64,000 nucleotides of DNA from Pseudomonas sp. S04 (GCF_009834545.1 NZ_CP019427.1:4036001-4100000), one strand, 5' to 3'. Positions 50,695 to 61,144 are shown, numbered from the stretch's first letter. Numbers and translations: made by a program. The notes: generated by a model not told the origin, from the sequence alone.

Positions 50695-51778
50695 ATCCCT
50701 TACAACTCCAGCAAAATTCAAACTGAAACTGGCAGCGCTGGCCCTCGCCGGCCTGGGACTCAGCGGTTGTGGCGGCACGCTGTCGGGCGCAGGCCCGTAC
50801 AAGGGTGATATCGAGAGCAAGAACGAAACCTACAACCTGGTCGAGATCAACGCCAACACCATCGGCCCCTACATGCGCGGTGCCGTGCGCCCGGTGCAAG
50901 CCTCGATTGCCAAGCCAGTCGCGCCTTCCGCGCGCCTGATGGCTGGCGACATCCTCAATGTGCTGATCACCGACAACGCCCCTGAAGGCTCGGCGCTGTT
51001 CGCCCCGCTCTCCAGCGGCGGCACCCAACTGAAGACCCGCATTGACGATCAAGGCATGATTTCCCTGCCCTACGTCGGTCGTCAGTTCGTGGCGGGTATG
51101 ACCCTCAACCAGGTTGAGAACATGATCCGCAAGCAGCTCAAAGGTGTCACAACCGACGTACAAACTCACGTTGAACTGGTGGGCGATCTGTCGGGGTCGG
51201 TACTGGTTGCCGGCGCGGTGAAATCCCCTGGCCGCTTCAGCACCCTGCAGGGTCCACTGACCTTGCTGGACGCCGTCAACCAGGCCGGTGGTCCGGTGCT
51301 TGAGCCTCATCTGGTCAATGTCACAGTGCGTACCGGCAGCCAGGTGCAACAGTTCAACTATGAAGACGTGCTGGCCGGCAACAACATGGTGCTGCGCCCG
51401 AACTCGGAAGTCGTCCTGGACCGCGCTCGCCAACGCTTCGTTGCAATGGGCGCTGTCGGCGAGCCCGGCCTTAAGGATCTTCCTGGGCAGAACACCAGTT
51501 TGCTTGACGCTTTGGGTAGCGTCGGCGGCCTGAGAGAAGCCAGCGCGAACCCAGAGGGCGTATTTGTCTTTCGCATGGGCGAAGGAACCAATGCCAAGCC
51601 TACTGTTCTACGCCTGGACATGCGTGATCCAGCAGCCGTTTTCTATGCTCGCCAGATCATAGTCAAGCCTGATGACACCATTTACGTAACCAACGCAGCA
51701 GTTTACGAGTGGCAAAAAGTTATCTCGCCAGTCGTACAAACCATGATGTTGGGCCGTGCCACTGGCGCCTACAAGTAA
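50687..51778 (+). CDS. kpsD: Capsule export outer-membrane lipoprotein (KpsD/Wza family)
   Basis: A 363-residue polysaccharide export protein. A signal peptide ends in the lipobox LSGC (lipidated cysteine C28). It contains the poly-export domain (LMAGDILNVLITD ... DDQGMISLPYVG) and two SLBB-type repeats (VAGAVKSPGRFSTLQGPLT; MGAVGEPGLKDLPGQNTSL). At this length it is closer to Wza/CtrA/BexD than to E. coli KpsD (over 550 residues). The GTG start at 50687 has GAGG upstream and overlaps kpsE. Confidence 0.9.
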   Translation: MIKSLTTPAKFKLKLAALALAGLGLSGCGGTLSGAGPYKGDIESKNETYNLVEINANTIGPYMRGAVRPVQASIAKPVAPSARLMAGDILNVLITDNAPEGSALFAPLSSGGTQLKTRIDDQGMISLPYVGRQFVAGMTLNQVENMIRKQLKGVTTDVQTHVELVGDLSGSVLVAGAVKSPGRFSTLQGPLTLLDAVNQAGGPVLEPHLVNVTVRTGSQVQQFNYEDVLAGNNMVLRPNSEVVLDRARQRFVAMGAVGEPGLKDLPGQNTSLLDALGSVGGLREASANPEGVFVFRMGEGTNAKPTVLRLDMRDPAAVFYARQIIVKPDDTIYVTNAAVYEWQKVISPVVQTMMLGRATGAYK

Positions 51779-51811
51779 CTTTATAAATTCGATCAGCGAT
51801 AGGGAAATTAC

Positions 51812-53242
51812 ATGATCCCGGTAATTCTTTCTGGCGGCTCCGGCTCCCGACTTTGGCCACTTTCGCGTGCCATGCACCCGAAGCAATTCCTGACCCTGCA
51901 CGGCGACCAGTCGCTATTCCAGAATACGCTGTCGCGCCTCGCTGGCATTCAGGATGGACCACTGACACCGATTGTCGTCAGCAACGAAGACCACCGTTTC
52001 CTGGTTGCCGAACAGTGCCGCGCACTGGGCATCAACCCACAAGCCATCCTGCTCGAGCCAATCGGTCGCAATACTGCGCCTGCGATTGCTGCAGCGGTCG
52101 TGAAAGCACTGGCAACCGGCAAGGATGAGCTGCTGCTGGTGCTGCCAGCTGACCACGTCTTCGATGACCTGGAAGCACTGCGCGCCGCCTTCCAGAAGGG
52201 CGTGCCCGCTGCCCGTGATGGCCGCATCGTGACATTCGGCATCGTGCCTAACAAAGCGGAAACCGGCTACGGCTACATCCGTGTGGCCGAGAAGTCGAAT
52301 GCTATTCAGGCAGTCGATGAGTTTGTCGAAAAGCCGGATCTGCCTACCGCCGAACACTACGTCGCCGACGGCCGCTACTACTGGAACAGCGGCATGTTCC
52401 TGTTCCAGGCGTCGAGCATGCTCGCCCAGTTGCGCGAGCACGCACCCCAAGTGCTGGCAGCGGTAGAAGCTGCACTGAGCAACGCCAAAGAAGACATGGA
52501 TTTCACGCGCCTCGACATGCTGAGCTTCGCGGCCGCTGAAAACATCTCGATCGACTATGCCGTGATGGAACGCTCCGACCAGGTCTCGGTTGTGCCTCTG
52601 GATGCAGGCTGGAACGACGTGGGCTCGTGGTCGGCGGTCTGGGAGATCGCAGACAAAGACGCGCAAGGCAATGCCTCTCGTGGCGACGTGATGCTTGAAT
52701 CCACCAGCAATGCCTATGTTCACGCTGAACATCGTATGGTGACAGTCCTGGGACTCGATGACGTGATCGTGGTGGAAACCGCAGACGCTGTGATGGTCGC
52801 CGCCAAAGACAAGTCACAAGACGTCAAGCTCCTGGTTGATCGCATCAAACAGAGCGCCCGCACGGAAGCGACCAACCATCGCAAGGTATATCGTCCATGG
52901 GGCGCCTACGATTCCATTGATAATGGACCTCGTTACCAGGTGAAGCGCATCACTGTTTCCCCAGGACAGAAACTCTCGGTACAGATGCACCATCACCGTG
53001 CAGAACACTGGATTGTTGTGACTGGCACAGCAAAAGTGTCGATTGGCGATAAGCAGATACTGCTCACCGAAAACCAGTCGACCTATATTCCAGTTGGGGT
53101 AGTACACGCACTTGAGAACCCAGGGAAAATCCCTCTGGAAATGATTGAGGTGCAGTCGGGTGGTTACTTGGGCGAAGATGACATTGTCCGTTTTGAGGAC
53201 CGCTACGGCCGTAGCGTTGAGTCCCAGCGAGTGCCTGCATAA
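51812..53242 (+). CDS. manC: Mannose-1-phosphate guanylyltransferase / mannose-6-phosphate isomerase
   Basis: A 476-residue bifunctional type II enzyme of the ManC/AlgA/WbpW family. The N-terminal nucleotidyltransferase shows LSGGSGSRLWPLSR (residues 6-19), EKPDLPTA and YYWNSGMFLF; the C-terminal cupin isomerase shows PGQKLSVQMHHHRAEHWIVV. It makes GDP-mannose from fructose-6-phosphate via mannose-6- and mannose-1-phosphate (with a phosphomannomutase from elsewhere). In this locus it suggests mannose or a GDP-mannose-derived sugar in the capsule. Confidence 0.93.
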   Translation: MIPVILSGGSGSRLWPLSRAMHPKQFLTLHGDQSLFQNTLSRLAGIQDGPLTPIVVSNEDHRFLVAEQCRALGINPQAILLEPIGRNTAPAIAAAVVKALATGKDELLLVLPADHVFDDLEALRAAFQKGVPAARDGRIVTFGIVPNKAETGYGYIRVAEKSNAIQAVDEFVEKPDLPTAEHYVADGRYYWNSGMFLFQASSMLAQLREHAPQVLAAVEAALSNAKEDMDFTRLDMLSFAAAENISIDYAVMERSDQVSVVPLDAGWNDVGSWSAVWEIADKDAQGNASRGDVMLESTSNAYVHAEHRMVTVLGLDDVIVVETADAVMVAAKDKSQDVKLLVDRIKQSARTEATNHRKVYRPWGAYDSIDNGPRYQVKRITVSPGQKLSVQMHHHRAEHWIVVTGTAKVSIGDKQILLTENQSTYIPVGVVHALENPGKIPLEMIEVQSGGYLGEDDIVRFEDRYGRSVESQRVPA

Positions 53243-53339
53243 CCTCGAGTAACCGCGTACAAAAACCTTGTGCGAATTAGTAGCAAGCCCTGCTCCTCAA
53301 CGTTAAAACGTCGGGAGCACGGCAAATCAAAGTGCAGAT

Positions 53340-54791
53340 ATGAACATACTTATTCAATGCGGCGACCACTTAGAGAACCAAAACAGAATAATGACACTGG
53401 CCCTTGAACTCAAAGAGGCTGGGCATTCACCGACAATCCTTTTGTACTCTAACTTAAAGGGACGTTACTTCGAGAACAAGGGAATCAATACCATTTCACT
53501 CGAAGCGCATGCTTTCCAAGACACTCCAGCAAAAGAGATTACAATCGATTCCTTTCTCGAGGACGGGATCAAATATAACGATGTAATGGTTGCTGAAGCA
53601 AGAAGACGTCCAATCGTGGGCTGGCCCGGACAGCGCGTAAAAACCATCCGAGACATCCATAGGATCCACAAGACGCTTTCTCACATCATATCAACCCAAA
53701 ACCCAGAAAAAATAATCATCTGGAACGGGTTCACAGGATATGTTGCCAATATCCTGCGGCTTGTCTGCGAGCATCGAAAAATAGAGTGCGCATTCCTTGA
53801 GCGCGGACTGCTTAAGGGCTCACTTTTTATTGATCGCCTAGGCGTGAATGGCGCTTCATCGCTAAATCAACTGACCCCTACCTCAGTCGACAATTACTTA
53901 CTGTCGAGCGAGGAGACAACATTTGTAAAGCAGCTATTCAATATCGGCTCTCAAGCCATTGAAAAAGCCGAGCCCAAGAAAAACCTAAATATTTTTTTCC
54001 CACTGCAGGTTCAACTGGATACGAACATTATCCTGTACTGCAAATACCGCTCGATGCGAGAGACATTTTTAGACATTTACTCGGCACTGAATACTGCTGA
54101 CAGCTCCTTCCTGATTCGGCCACATCCAGAAGAGACCGCTGAAACGCTGATTAACATCCCTCGCTTTGACAATGTTAAAGTATCCAGTGAGAAAAGTCTC
54201 GACCATTGGCTGGACTGGTCGGATTTGGTCGTCACTATCAACAGCACCGTGGGTCTTGAGGCACTGATCAAAGGGAAACAGGTCATTTCCTTGGGACAGT
54301 CAATCTACTCCTCTGCGGGGCTGACAAGCGCACTCAACACCAAGAAACTACCTGGCGCCGTAAACCACCAAAGATTGATAAATTACTTAGGCATACTAGT
54401 AAAATCAAACTTACTTCTGCCGGATGGCCCGTACAACAAATCAGTAGTGAGCGAACAGCTTTCAATTAGTCCTGACAGCGTCTCGACCACTGACAAACAG
54501 CAAAATTCAGGAGCTGTTAAGCCCAAAGCCGAGACCGCCGAAGTGCACCTTGCCTTCCCACTTAACGCAACACTTGACCTGACATACAGAAAAAACAAGG
54601 CGCCCATCACCAAAGACTGGCTAACTGAAATAGCGAAGAAACATATAGATGCCAAGCAATATGAGTTCTCAACTTCAAGAAAGCCAAATAAAGACCGATA
54701 CTCTATTAAAATAGTCAATGAAGGCAAATCAGCAAAAGCTGACTATAAATTCAACAAGACTATCGACATTTACGGCAATGAAGTACGATAA
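53340..54791 (+). CDS. Capsule polysaccharide biosynthesis / glycosyltransferase-like protein (KpsC/KpsS-type fold)
   Basis: A 483-residue cytoplasmic protein, AT-rich compared with its neighbours. The first half resembles a nucleotide-sugar transferase (IIWNGFTGYVANILRLVCEH); the segment FLIRPHPEETAET (near residue 260) and VVTINSTVGLEALIKGKQVI (near 300) match the RPHP and S-x-x-G-x-E-A motifs shared with Kdo-transferase-type capsule proteins. The last 120 residues look unrelated and lysine-rich. Probably a strain-specific glycosyltransferase; acceptor and donor unknown. Confidence 0.65.
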   Translation: MNILIQCGDHLENQNRIMTLALELKEAGHSPTILLYSNLKGRYFENKGINTISLEAHAFQDTPAKEITIDSFLEDGIKYNDVMVAEARRRPIVGWPGQRVKTIRDIHRIHKTLSHIISTQNPEKIIIWNGFTGYVANILRLVCEHRKIECAFLERGLLKGSLFIDRLGVNGASSLNQLTPTSVDNYLLSSEETTFVKQLFNIGSQAIEKAEPKKNLNIFFPLQVQLDTNIILYCKYRSMRETFLDIYSALNTADSSFLIRPHPEETAETLINIPRFDNVKVSSEKSLDHWLDWSDLVVTINSTVGLEALIKGKQVISLGQSIYSSAGLTSALNTKKLPGAVNHQRLINYLGILVKSNLLLPDGPYNKSVVSEQLSISPDSVSTTDKQQNSGAVKPKAETAEVHLAFPLNATLDLTYRKNKAPITKDWLTEIAKKHIDAKQYEFSTSRKPNKDRYSIKIVNEGKSAKADYKFNKTIDIYGNEVR

Positions 54792-54806
54792 CCAGAGAAC
54801 ATACTC

Positions 54807-56375
54807 ATGAAAAAAATTGCGATCTTTATTGATACTATCAACGCCGCTCAGCAAGCAACAGTCAGCGAGCTATTGTCCAAGAACAAAGACAACACTTACA
54901 TTGGATTAAATCTAAAAAAAGTAACTCCACACCCCAATTTAAAGGACGCCAAGGATACTCAAGCCTTTTTGGACTTCTGCTGCAGCGCCCAAGACTTGAT
55001 CCTGATTGCACCGGACAATTTTTCTGTCGACGAAAAAATGCTCAACAGCTTTTTTTCCAACAGCCTTGGAAATGTTTGGCATATCCGTACCGATGGTAAA
55101 CTCGCCCGGTATAGGCTCAACCCGAACAGAAAAGCATCTACCCTGCTAGTATTCCCCGGCTCCATCCTGCCATTGACATTAGGGTCACATCAGCGCGTAT
55201 TCAATTTGCTGGTCAACCTCGGCAAGAATGGCATCCTGGTTGACGTATTGATCACCACCCCGAAAAATGTAAAACAAAGCGAATACCAAACAGCTCTAAA
55301 AACAATTTGTAATAATGTTTACATCTATAAAAACAACAAGAAAAAACATAGCACCACCGTAAACACCAAGCGCTACCTTGAATCCAAGGCACGAACTTTC
55401 CTGGGCAAATCAAAAGAGCTTCCCGAGCTATTCTCGGAGCGTTTGAATACTCGCCCAACAGAGTCGTGCAAACGCTGGGTAAACTCGCTCCATCTCGCAA
55501 ACAAATACGAGTCAGTTATCGTTTCTTATGCGTGGATGATGGGCGCACTTGAATACATAATACATGACAGCGATAACTTCAAAGTCATTTGCGACACCCA
55601 TGATGTCCAGTTCACCCGGAACGATGATATCTTGAATCGCAAGGAGCGCATTTTCTTCAATAGCTTAGCTGAAAAAAAATGCGAACTCGACGAGTTGAAA
55701 AAATGCGATTCGGTGCTTGCGATATCAGTATCAGATGAAGACATTCTAAATAAAGCCCTAAAAAAATCCGTTAACACCAATGTTATTCGCGCGTCTTCCG
55801 GATTTGATTATGCGCTTTCGCAGGTCAAGTCTCGCCCGCACGGAAAACCTCTGTTCTTCGGTTTTATCGGCGGCCAGATGTCGGCCAACGTAAAATCCCT
55901 GGTGCACATCCTGGACATTTGGTGGCCTGCGATAAAACAGTACTCGCCAGACAGCAAGCTGTTCATAGCAGGCTCCATTTGCAAATCCGCAGAAATCCTG
56001 CCAAAGATCTTTCTTGACACCAATATCGTACCGCTGGGCTTCGTAAACAACATCGGTGAATTTTACAATAACATCGATGTTTCACTTAACCCGGTACTGG
56101 TGCAGGGCGGCCTTAATTTCAAAAGTGTTGAAGCTGTATTTTCCGGCAAGCACTTGGTCACGAACAAACTTGGCCAAGAGTGCTTAGGCACGGAGTTCCC
56201 CTCAACAATTGTTGAAAAGCCTGAAGATATCATTGAATTTATTTCAAAGTACGAATTCAATCTAAAAAAATGTTACGGCATTCGGGTAGCCAACCAGAAC
56301 AAAGCGAAACAACTCTTCGCAAACAAAAAGACCTACCGCGAGCTCGTCAATTATCTAGCCGGCCAGCACGCATAG
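54807..56375 (+). CDS. Glycosyltransferase-like protein (GT-B, GT4-type)
   Basis: A 522-residue protein, AT-rich. Residues about 110-200 (VFPGSILPLTLGSHQRVFNL) and 235-340 (VICDTHDVQFTRND, SDEDILNKAL) fit the acceptor domain of GT4-like enzymes; FFGFIGGQMSANVKSLVHIL, LFIAGSICKSAEI and VSLNPVLVQGGLNFKSVEA (about 350-445) fit the donor domain, with the E of the GT-B E-x7-E region. It lies 15 nt after the previous gene, so the two probably work together on the strain-specific glycan. Confidence 0.7.
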   Translation: MKKIAIFIDTINAAQQATVSELLSKNKDNTYIGLNLKKVTPHPNLKDAKDTQAFLDFCCSAQDLILIAPDNFSVDEKMLNSFFSNSLGNVWHIRTDGKLARYRLNPNRKASTLLVFPGSILPLTLGSHQRVFNLLVNLGKNGILVDVLITTPKNVKQSEYQTALKTICNNVYIYKNNKKKHSTTVNTKRYLESKARTFLGKSKELPELFSERLNTRPTESCKRWVNSLHLANKYESVIVSYAWMMGALEYIIHDSDNFKVICDTHDVQFTRNDDILNRKERIFFNSLAEKKCELDELKKCDSVLAISVSDEDILNKALKKSVNTNVIRASSGFDYALSQVKSRPHGKPLFFGFIGGQMSANVKSLVHILDIWWPAIKQYSPDSKLFIAGSICKSAEILPKIFLDTNIVPLGFVNNIGEFYNNIDVSLNPVLVQGGLNFKSVEAVFSGKHLVTNKLGQECLGTEFPSTIVEKPEDIIEFISKYEFNLKKCYGIRVANQNKAKQLFANKKTYRELVNYLAGQHA

Positions 56376-56430
56376 GCGTGCAACTAATATTAGTCTTCAG
56401 AATAATGCAGTCAGTTACTGACTGCTATAA

Positions 56431-57297
<867 letters not shown>

Positions 57298-57328
57298 AAC
57301 AGCGGTTCTTGACGCAAGGATTGTGAAC

Positions 57329-58615
57329 ATGGCAAGTACAGAACAACGGGTCGCGATCGTCATTCCGGCCCGCTATGGCTCGACACGCCTGCCGGGCAAA
57401 CCGCTGGCCGACATTGCCGGCAAGCCGATGGTGCAGCACGTTTACGAACGCGCCCTGCAAGTGGGCAATGCCCAGGTAGTGGTAGTAGCCACCGACGATG
57501 AGCGCGTCGCGCAAGCGGTGCGGGCTTTCGGCGGTGTATGTGTAATGACCTCGCCGGACCATCCGTCCGGCACCGACCGCCTGGCAGAAGTCATGGCCCA
57601 GGTCGACGCGGACATCTACATCAACCTGCAGGGTGATGAACCGCTGGTGCGTCCAGCCGACATCGAAGCCCTCGCGGCCGGCATGCTCGCCGATGCGCAG
57701 GTGAAGGTCGGCACCCTGTGCCACCCGATCGATGCGCACGAAGCCGGCAACCCCAACACCGTGAAAGTGGTGTTGGCCAACAACGGCAACGCCCTGTATT
57801 TCAGCCGCTCACCGATCCCCTACCCACGGGATGGCGAAGTTGCGCACTACCTCAAGCACGTAGGTGTGTATGGCTATCGTCGCGAAGTGCTGGCCGACTA
57901 CAGCGGCTTGCCGCAACCGATGCTCGAGCACGCCGAGAAACTCGAACAACTGCGACTGATGGCGGCTGGTTACTGCATTCGTGCGTATCTGGTTGAACCG
58001 ACCGGTCCGGGGGTCGATACACCGGAGTGCCTGGAGCAAGTGCGGGCAATCATGAGCGGCCAGGCGCCTGCGCCACAGCCGACCCTGAACGACGTGCGCC
58101 TGGTGATCACCGATGTCGATGGCGTACTGACCGATGGTGGCATCTATTACGACGCCACGGGTGAATGCCTGAAGCGCTTCCATGTGCGTGATGGCATGGG
58201 CATGCGCCTGCTCGAAGAGAACGGTGTACGGGTGGCGGTGCTGTCCGGCCGCGACTCGGCGACGCTGCGCAAGCGCGTGGCTGACCTGGGCATCACCCTC
58301 TGCCAGTTCGGCGTCAAGGACAAGCAGGCCGCCTGCAATCAACTGATGGCCGAGGCCGGCGTCAGCGCAGCGCACACTGCGTGCATCGGCGACGACTGCA
58401 TCGACCTGCCGGCCTTTGCGGCCTGCGCCCTGTCCTTCGCAGTGGCTGACGCGCCGGTGTACGTGAAAGCCGCGGCCACCCACACGCTGAACGCAGCAGG
58501 CGGTACTGGCGCGTTCCGTGAAGTCGCGGACGCGATTCTGTTTGCCCAGGGCAAGGAGGCCGTACTCGGCACTGCGGCAGGTTATGCGCAGGTGATGGCG
58601 AAGATGGCGCAGTAG
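57329..58615 (+). CDS. Fused CMP-Kdo synthetase / Kdo-8-phosphate phosphatase (KdsB-KdsC)
   Basis: A 428-residue two-domain enzyme. Residues 1 to about 248 are KdsB: IPARYGSTRLPGKPLADIAG (nucleotide loop), INLQGDEPLV and the SRSPIPYPRD segment. Residues about 255-428 are KdsC, a HAD phosphatase: motif I VITDVDGVLTDGG (D262, D264), VAVLSGRDS, K in GVKDKQAA, and GDDCIDLPAF. One protein would remove phosphate from Kdo-8-phosphate and then activate Kdo with CTP. The ATG at 57329 follows AAGGA by 8 nt. No frameshift or stop at the domain junction. Confidence 0.92.
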   Translation: MASTEQRVAIVIPARYGSTRLPGKPLADIAGKPMVQHVYERALQVGNAQVVVVATDDERVAQAVRAFGGVCVMTSPDHPSGTDRLAEVMAQVDADIYINLQGDEPLVRPADIEALAAGMLADAQVKVGTLCHPIDAHEAGNPNTVKVVLANNGNALYFSRSPIPYPRDGEVAHYLKHVGVYGYRREVLADYSGLPQPMLEHAEKLEQLRLMAAGYCIRAYLVEPTGPGVDTPECLEQVRAIMSGQAPAPQPTLNDVRLVITDVDGVLTDGGIYYDATGECLKRFHVRDGMGMRLLEENGVRVAVLSGRDSATLRKRVADLGITLCQFGVKDKQAACNQLMAEAGVSAAHTACIGDDCIDLPAFAACALSFAVADAPVYVKAAATHTLNAAGGTGAFREVADAILFAQGKEAVLGTAAGYAQVMAKMAQ

Positions 58616-58669
58616 TGGATGGACTAGCTGGCGCGGGCGATCTGTTGGTCGCCTTCGCTGACTGAAACG

Positions 58670-58708
58670 AAAAAACGGTAGGAGCCACTAGCTCCTACCG
58701 TTTTTTTT
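58670..58708. terminator. Strong terminator after the kdsBC fusion
   Basis: AAAAAACGGTAGGAGC / GCTCCTACCGTTTTTTTT around loop CACTA; A and T tails on both sides let it stop both the rightward kdsBC and leftward kdsD transcripts. Confidence 0.93.
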
Positions 58709-58767
58709 GCTACCGAACATGGCAGCTCAGGGTCGTCTCGACCCCGAACTTTGCACCTGCAATACGA

Positions 58768-59700
58768 TCAGTCGAAGATTTCGACCACGCCAACCACCGC
58801 GTTTTCGTGGTTGGTCACAGCCAGGGCACGGATCTTGTTATCAAGCATGTAGGCTTCGGCCTCGGCCAGCTGCGAATCATCCTTGATGGTGTGCGGCTTG
58901 GGGGTCATGAAGTGAGCGACGGTGGTGTGGATTACCCCTTCGTCTTCCAGCAGCGCACGACGCAAGTCGCCGTCGGTAACGATGCCGACCAGAACACCGT
59001 CGTCCATCACAACCGTCAGGCCCATGCGGCTTTGGGTCATGACCATCAGGCAGTCGTGGAAACTGGTGGCCGGCGTCACGATCGGTGCCGGTGTGTGCAT
59101 CACGTCGCTGACGCGGGTCAGCAGTTTACGTCCCAGGCTGCCGCCCGGGTGGTAGCGTGCGAAGTCCATCGGTTTGAATTGCAGGGCCTCGATCAAGGCC
59201 ACTGCCAGGGCGTCACCCATGGCCATGGTCGCCAGGGTCGAGGTGGTCGGCGCCAGGTTGTTCGGGCACACTTCGCGCTCGACGGAGATATCCAGCCAGA
59301 TATCGGCGTGCTTGGCCAACGTCGATTTACCGTTGCCGGTCATCGCGATGATTTTGTTGCCGAAGGACTTCAGGCTAGGGATCAGCTTGATCACTTCTTC
59401 GGTTTCGCCGCTGTAGCTGATCAGGATCAGCACGTCGATCGGCTTGAGCATGCCCAGGTCGCCGTGGAAGGCTTCGGCTGGATGCAGGAAGAAGCTCGGG
59501 GTGCCGGTGGAGGCGAAGGTGGCAACCATTTTTTGCCCGATCAGGCCGGATTTGCCCATGCCACAGACCACAGCACGACCTTTGCAACCGAAGATCAGCT
59601 CGACGGCATTCTGGAACTCACCATCCAGGCGAGCGGCCATCTGAGTGACGGCCTGCGCCTGGGCGATAAGGGCTTCTTTAGCGATAGCGAGGTGATTCAT
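58768..59700 (-). CDS. kdsD: Arabinose-5-phosphate isomerase (KdsD/KpsF)
   Basis: A 310-residue isomerase converting ribulose-5-phosphate to arabinose-5-phosphate, the KdsA substrate. SIS domain (about residues 35-165) with GMGKSGLIGQKMVATFASTG and ISYSGETEEVI; the family's PTTSTLATMAMGDALAV and ARYHPGGSLGRKLL motifs; then two CBS domains. The start MNHLAIAKEAL at 59700 is family-like; the open frame upstream is not. It is the only capsule-locus gene here on the reverse strand. Confidence 0.93.
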   Translation of the reverse strand: MNHLAIAKEALIAQAQAVTQMAARLDGEFQNAVELIFGCKGRAVVCGMGKSGLIGQKMVATFASTGTPSFFLHPAEAFHGDLGMLKPIDVLILISYSGETEEVIKLIPSLKSFGNKIIAMTGNGKSTLAKHADIWLDISVEREVCPNNLAPTTSTLATMAMGDALAVALIEALQFKPMDFARYHPGGSLGRKLLTRVSDVMHTPAPIVTPATSFHDCLMVMTQSRMGLTVVMDDGVLVGIVTDGDLRRALLEDEGVIHTTVAHFMTPKPHTIKDDSQLAEAEAYMLDNKIRALAVTNHENAVVGVVEIFD

Positions 59701-59938
59701 GTTTGACTTTCGTCCCTGAAAACAACGTAGTGTTAAGCGGCGAATTTTAAGGTCTTTGCAACATTTAGCAAAGTCCCAATCCTGCACGCAGAGGATTTTA
59801 ACCGGTTTAATGCCGCCTCGAGCCACGGCAGCGGCGTTTTTAGTAAACTTTTCGTTGAATCAGTGATCTGTATCACGCAGCATATTGTTACCAAAACCGC
59901 TACAAATCGGACATACGGCACTTGCCTAAGTTGAAGTC
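59701..59938. promoter_or_regulatory. Divergent promoter region kdsD / kinase
   Basis: 238 bp, AT-rich around 59720-59910, which must carry promoters for kdsD (leftward) and the kinase-kpsC-kpsS transcript (rightward). I could not fix a single -10/-35 pair. Confidence 0.4.
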
Positions 59939-60979
59939 ATGAATCTGGATCTACACCCCCTGCAAGGCCGCAGAATCATCTACCGTTGGCAACAAGGCAC
60001 CCTGCAACAGCACTTACGCGCCTTGCTGCCCCACTGGGGCAATGAGCCACTTTCCATTAGCAGTCAGGACCTGGACTCCAACGCCTCCTTCGTCAATTAC
60101 GTGCGCCATCATCGCCTGGTGGATCCAAGCAATGGTCAGACCTTGGATCTGGTGGAAAAGTCCATTCGCAAAGTGGCTTTTATTGGCAGTCAGGAAGCGC
60201 GCTTCTATCGCACCGGGGAGATGCTCGAGGGCAGCGAACATTTTCAGTACCCGGCCTGCCTGGGGGTAATCGAAACCCCGTGGGAAAGCTTGATCTTCAC
60301 TGACTTCGTCATTGGCAAACCGCCGCGCATGCACGCGATCGCTCCCCAACTGGCGCTGGGCATCGCTGAACTGGAAAGCCTCAGTCACCGCTTTCTCGAT
60401 TCTCGTCCAGTGCATCAGGCGCCCCTGTACTGGAGCATGGACTTCTACCGCCCGTGGTTCCTGCTGCGCCCGCGCTTCAACTTCGCCCGCTGCCTGCCCG
60501 AGCTCGAACGCCTGGCGCAGAGCGATGAGCGCTTCGCCGGCCTGGCCGATTCATTCAAGGCTTTCGAGCCCGAGTTGGCCCGCCTTGGTCGAGCCGCACG
60601 TCGTAGCCCACGCTGCATCAGTCACATGGACTATCTGCGTAAAAACTTGTTCGTCGATGGCGCAAAACTGCAATTGATCGACTGGAGCGAGGTCAAGGTC
60701 GGGCGCGTGGGTTTCGATGGCGGAGCCTACCTGGGGAGCTTGTTCCGGCGTAAGGACATGACATTGTTTCTTACCGCACAAAAGCAGTTCATCGAGACTT
60801 ATCGCAAAGCATTACCGGCAGAGTTCGATACCGACGATGCGCTGCGTAATCTGCACTACATGTTCCTGCTTAATGCACTCTTCCATTGCCTGCGCCCGGA
60901 GACTATCGCCGAGTACCAGGACAAGGAACGCATGCCCCTGCTTCGGCAGAAATATGATTACTTGCTCAGCTTGCTCTAA
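59939..60979 (+). CDS. Phosphotransferase of the aminoglycoside-phosphotransferase/kinase fold, capsule locus
   Basis: A 346-residue soluble kinase-like protein. Brenner-type catalytic loop ISHMDYLRKNLFVD (H229, D231, N236), metal aspartate in QLIDWSEV (D248), and N-lobe lysine and glutamate in DLVEKSIRK (K74) and GSQEARFY (E86). All key residues for phosphotransfer are present. No standard kps gene product has this fold. It may phosphorylate a sugar, a lipid-linked intermediate or Kdo. It is encoded between kdsD and kpsC in a rightward run with the Kdo transferases. Confidence 0.7.
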   Translation: MNLDLHPLQGRRIIYRWQQGTLQQHLRALLPHWGNEPLSISSQDLDSNASFVNYVRHHRLVDPSNGQTLDLVEKSIRKVAFIGSQEARFYRTGEMLEGSEHFQYPACLGVIETPWESLIFTDFVIGKPPRMHAIAPQLALGIAELESLSHRFLDSRPVHQAPLYWSMDFYRPWFLLRPRFNFARCLPELERLAQSDERFAGLADSFKAFEPELARLGRAARRSPRCISHMDYLRKNLFVDGAKLQLIDWSEVKVGRVGFDGGAYLGSLFRRKDMTLFLTAQKQFIETYRKALPAEFDTDDALRNLHYMFLLNALFHCLRPETIAEYQDKERMPLLRQKYDYLLSLL

Positions 60980-61144
60980 CGCCGCGGCGAAAATGATGGC
61001 ACACTGTCATCAAGGATTTTGTTGATCTATGTTGCGTATTCGTCCGAAAGACCGTTCTCCAATTATTAAATTGTATTAACATCCTCGCGATATTTGTTAA
61101 CGGTGGAGACCTCCAGCGTTAACACCTCCACAGCACACACTCGA

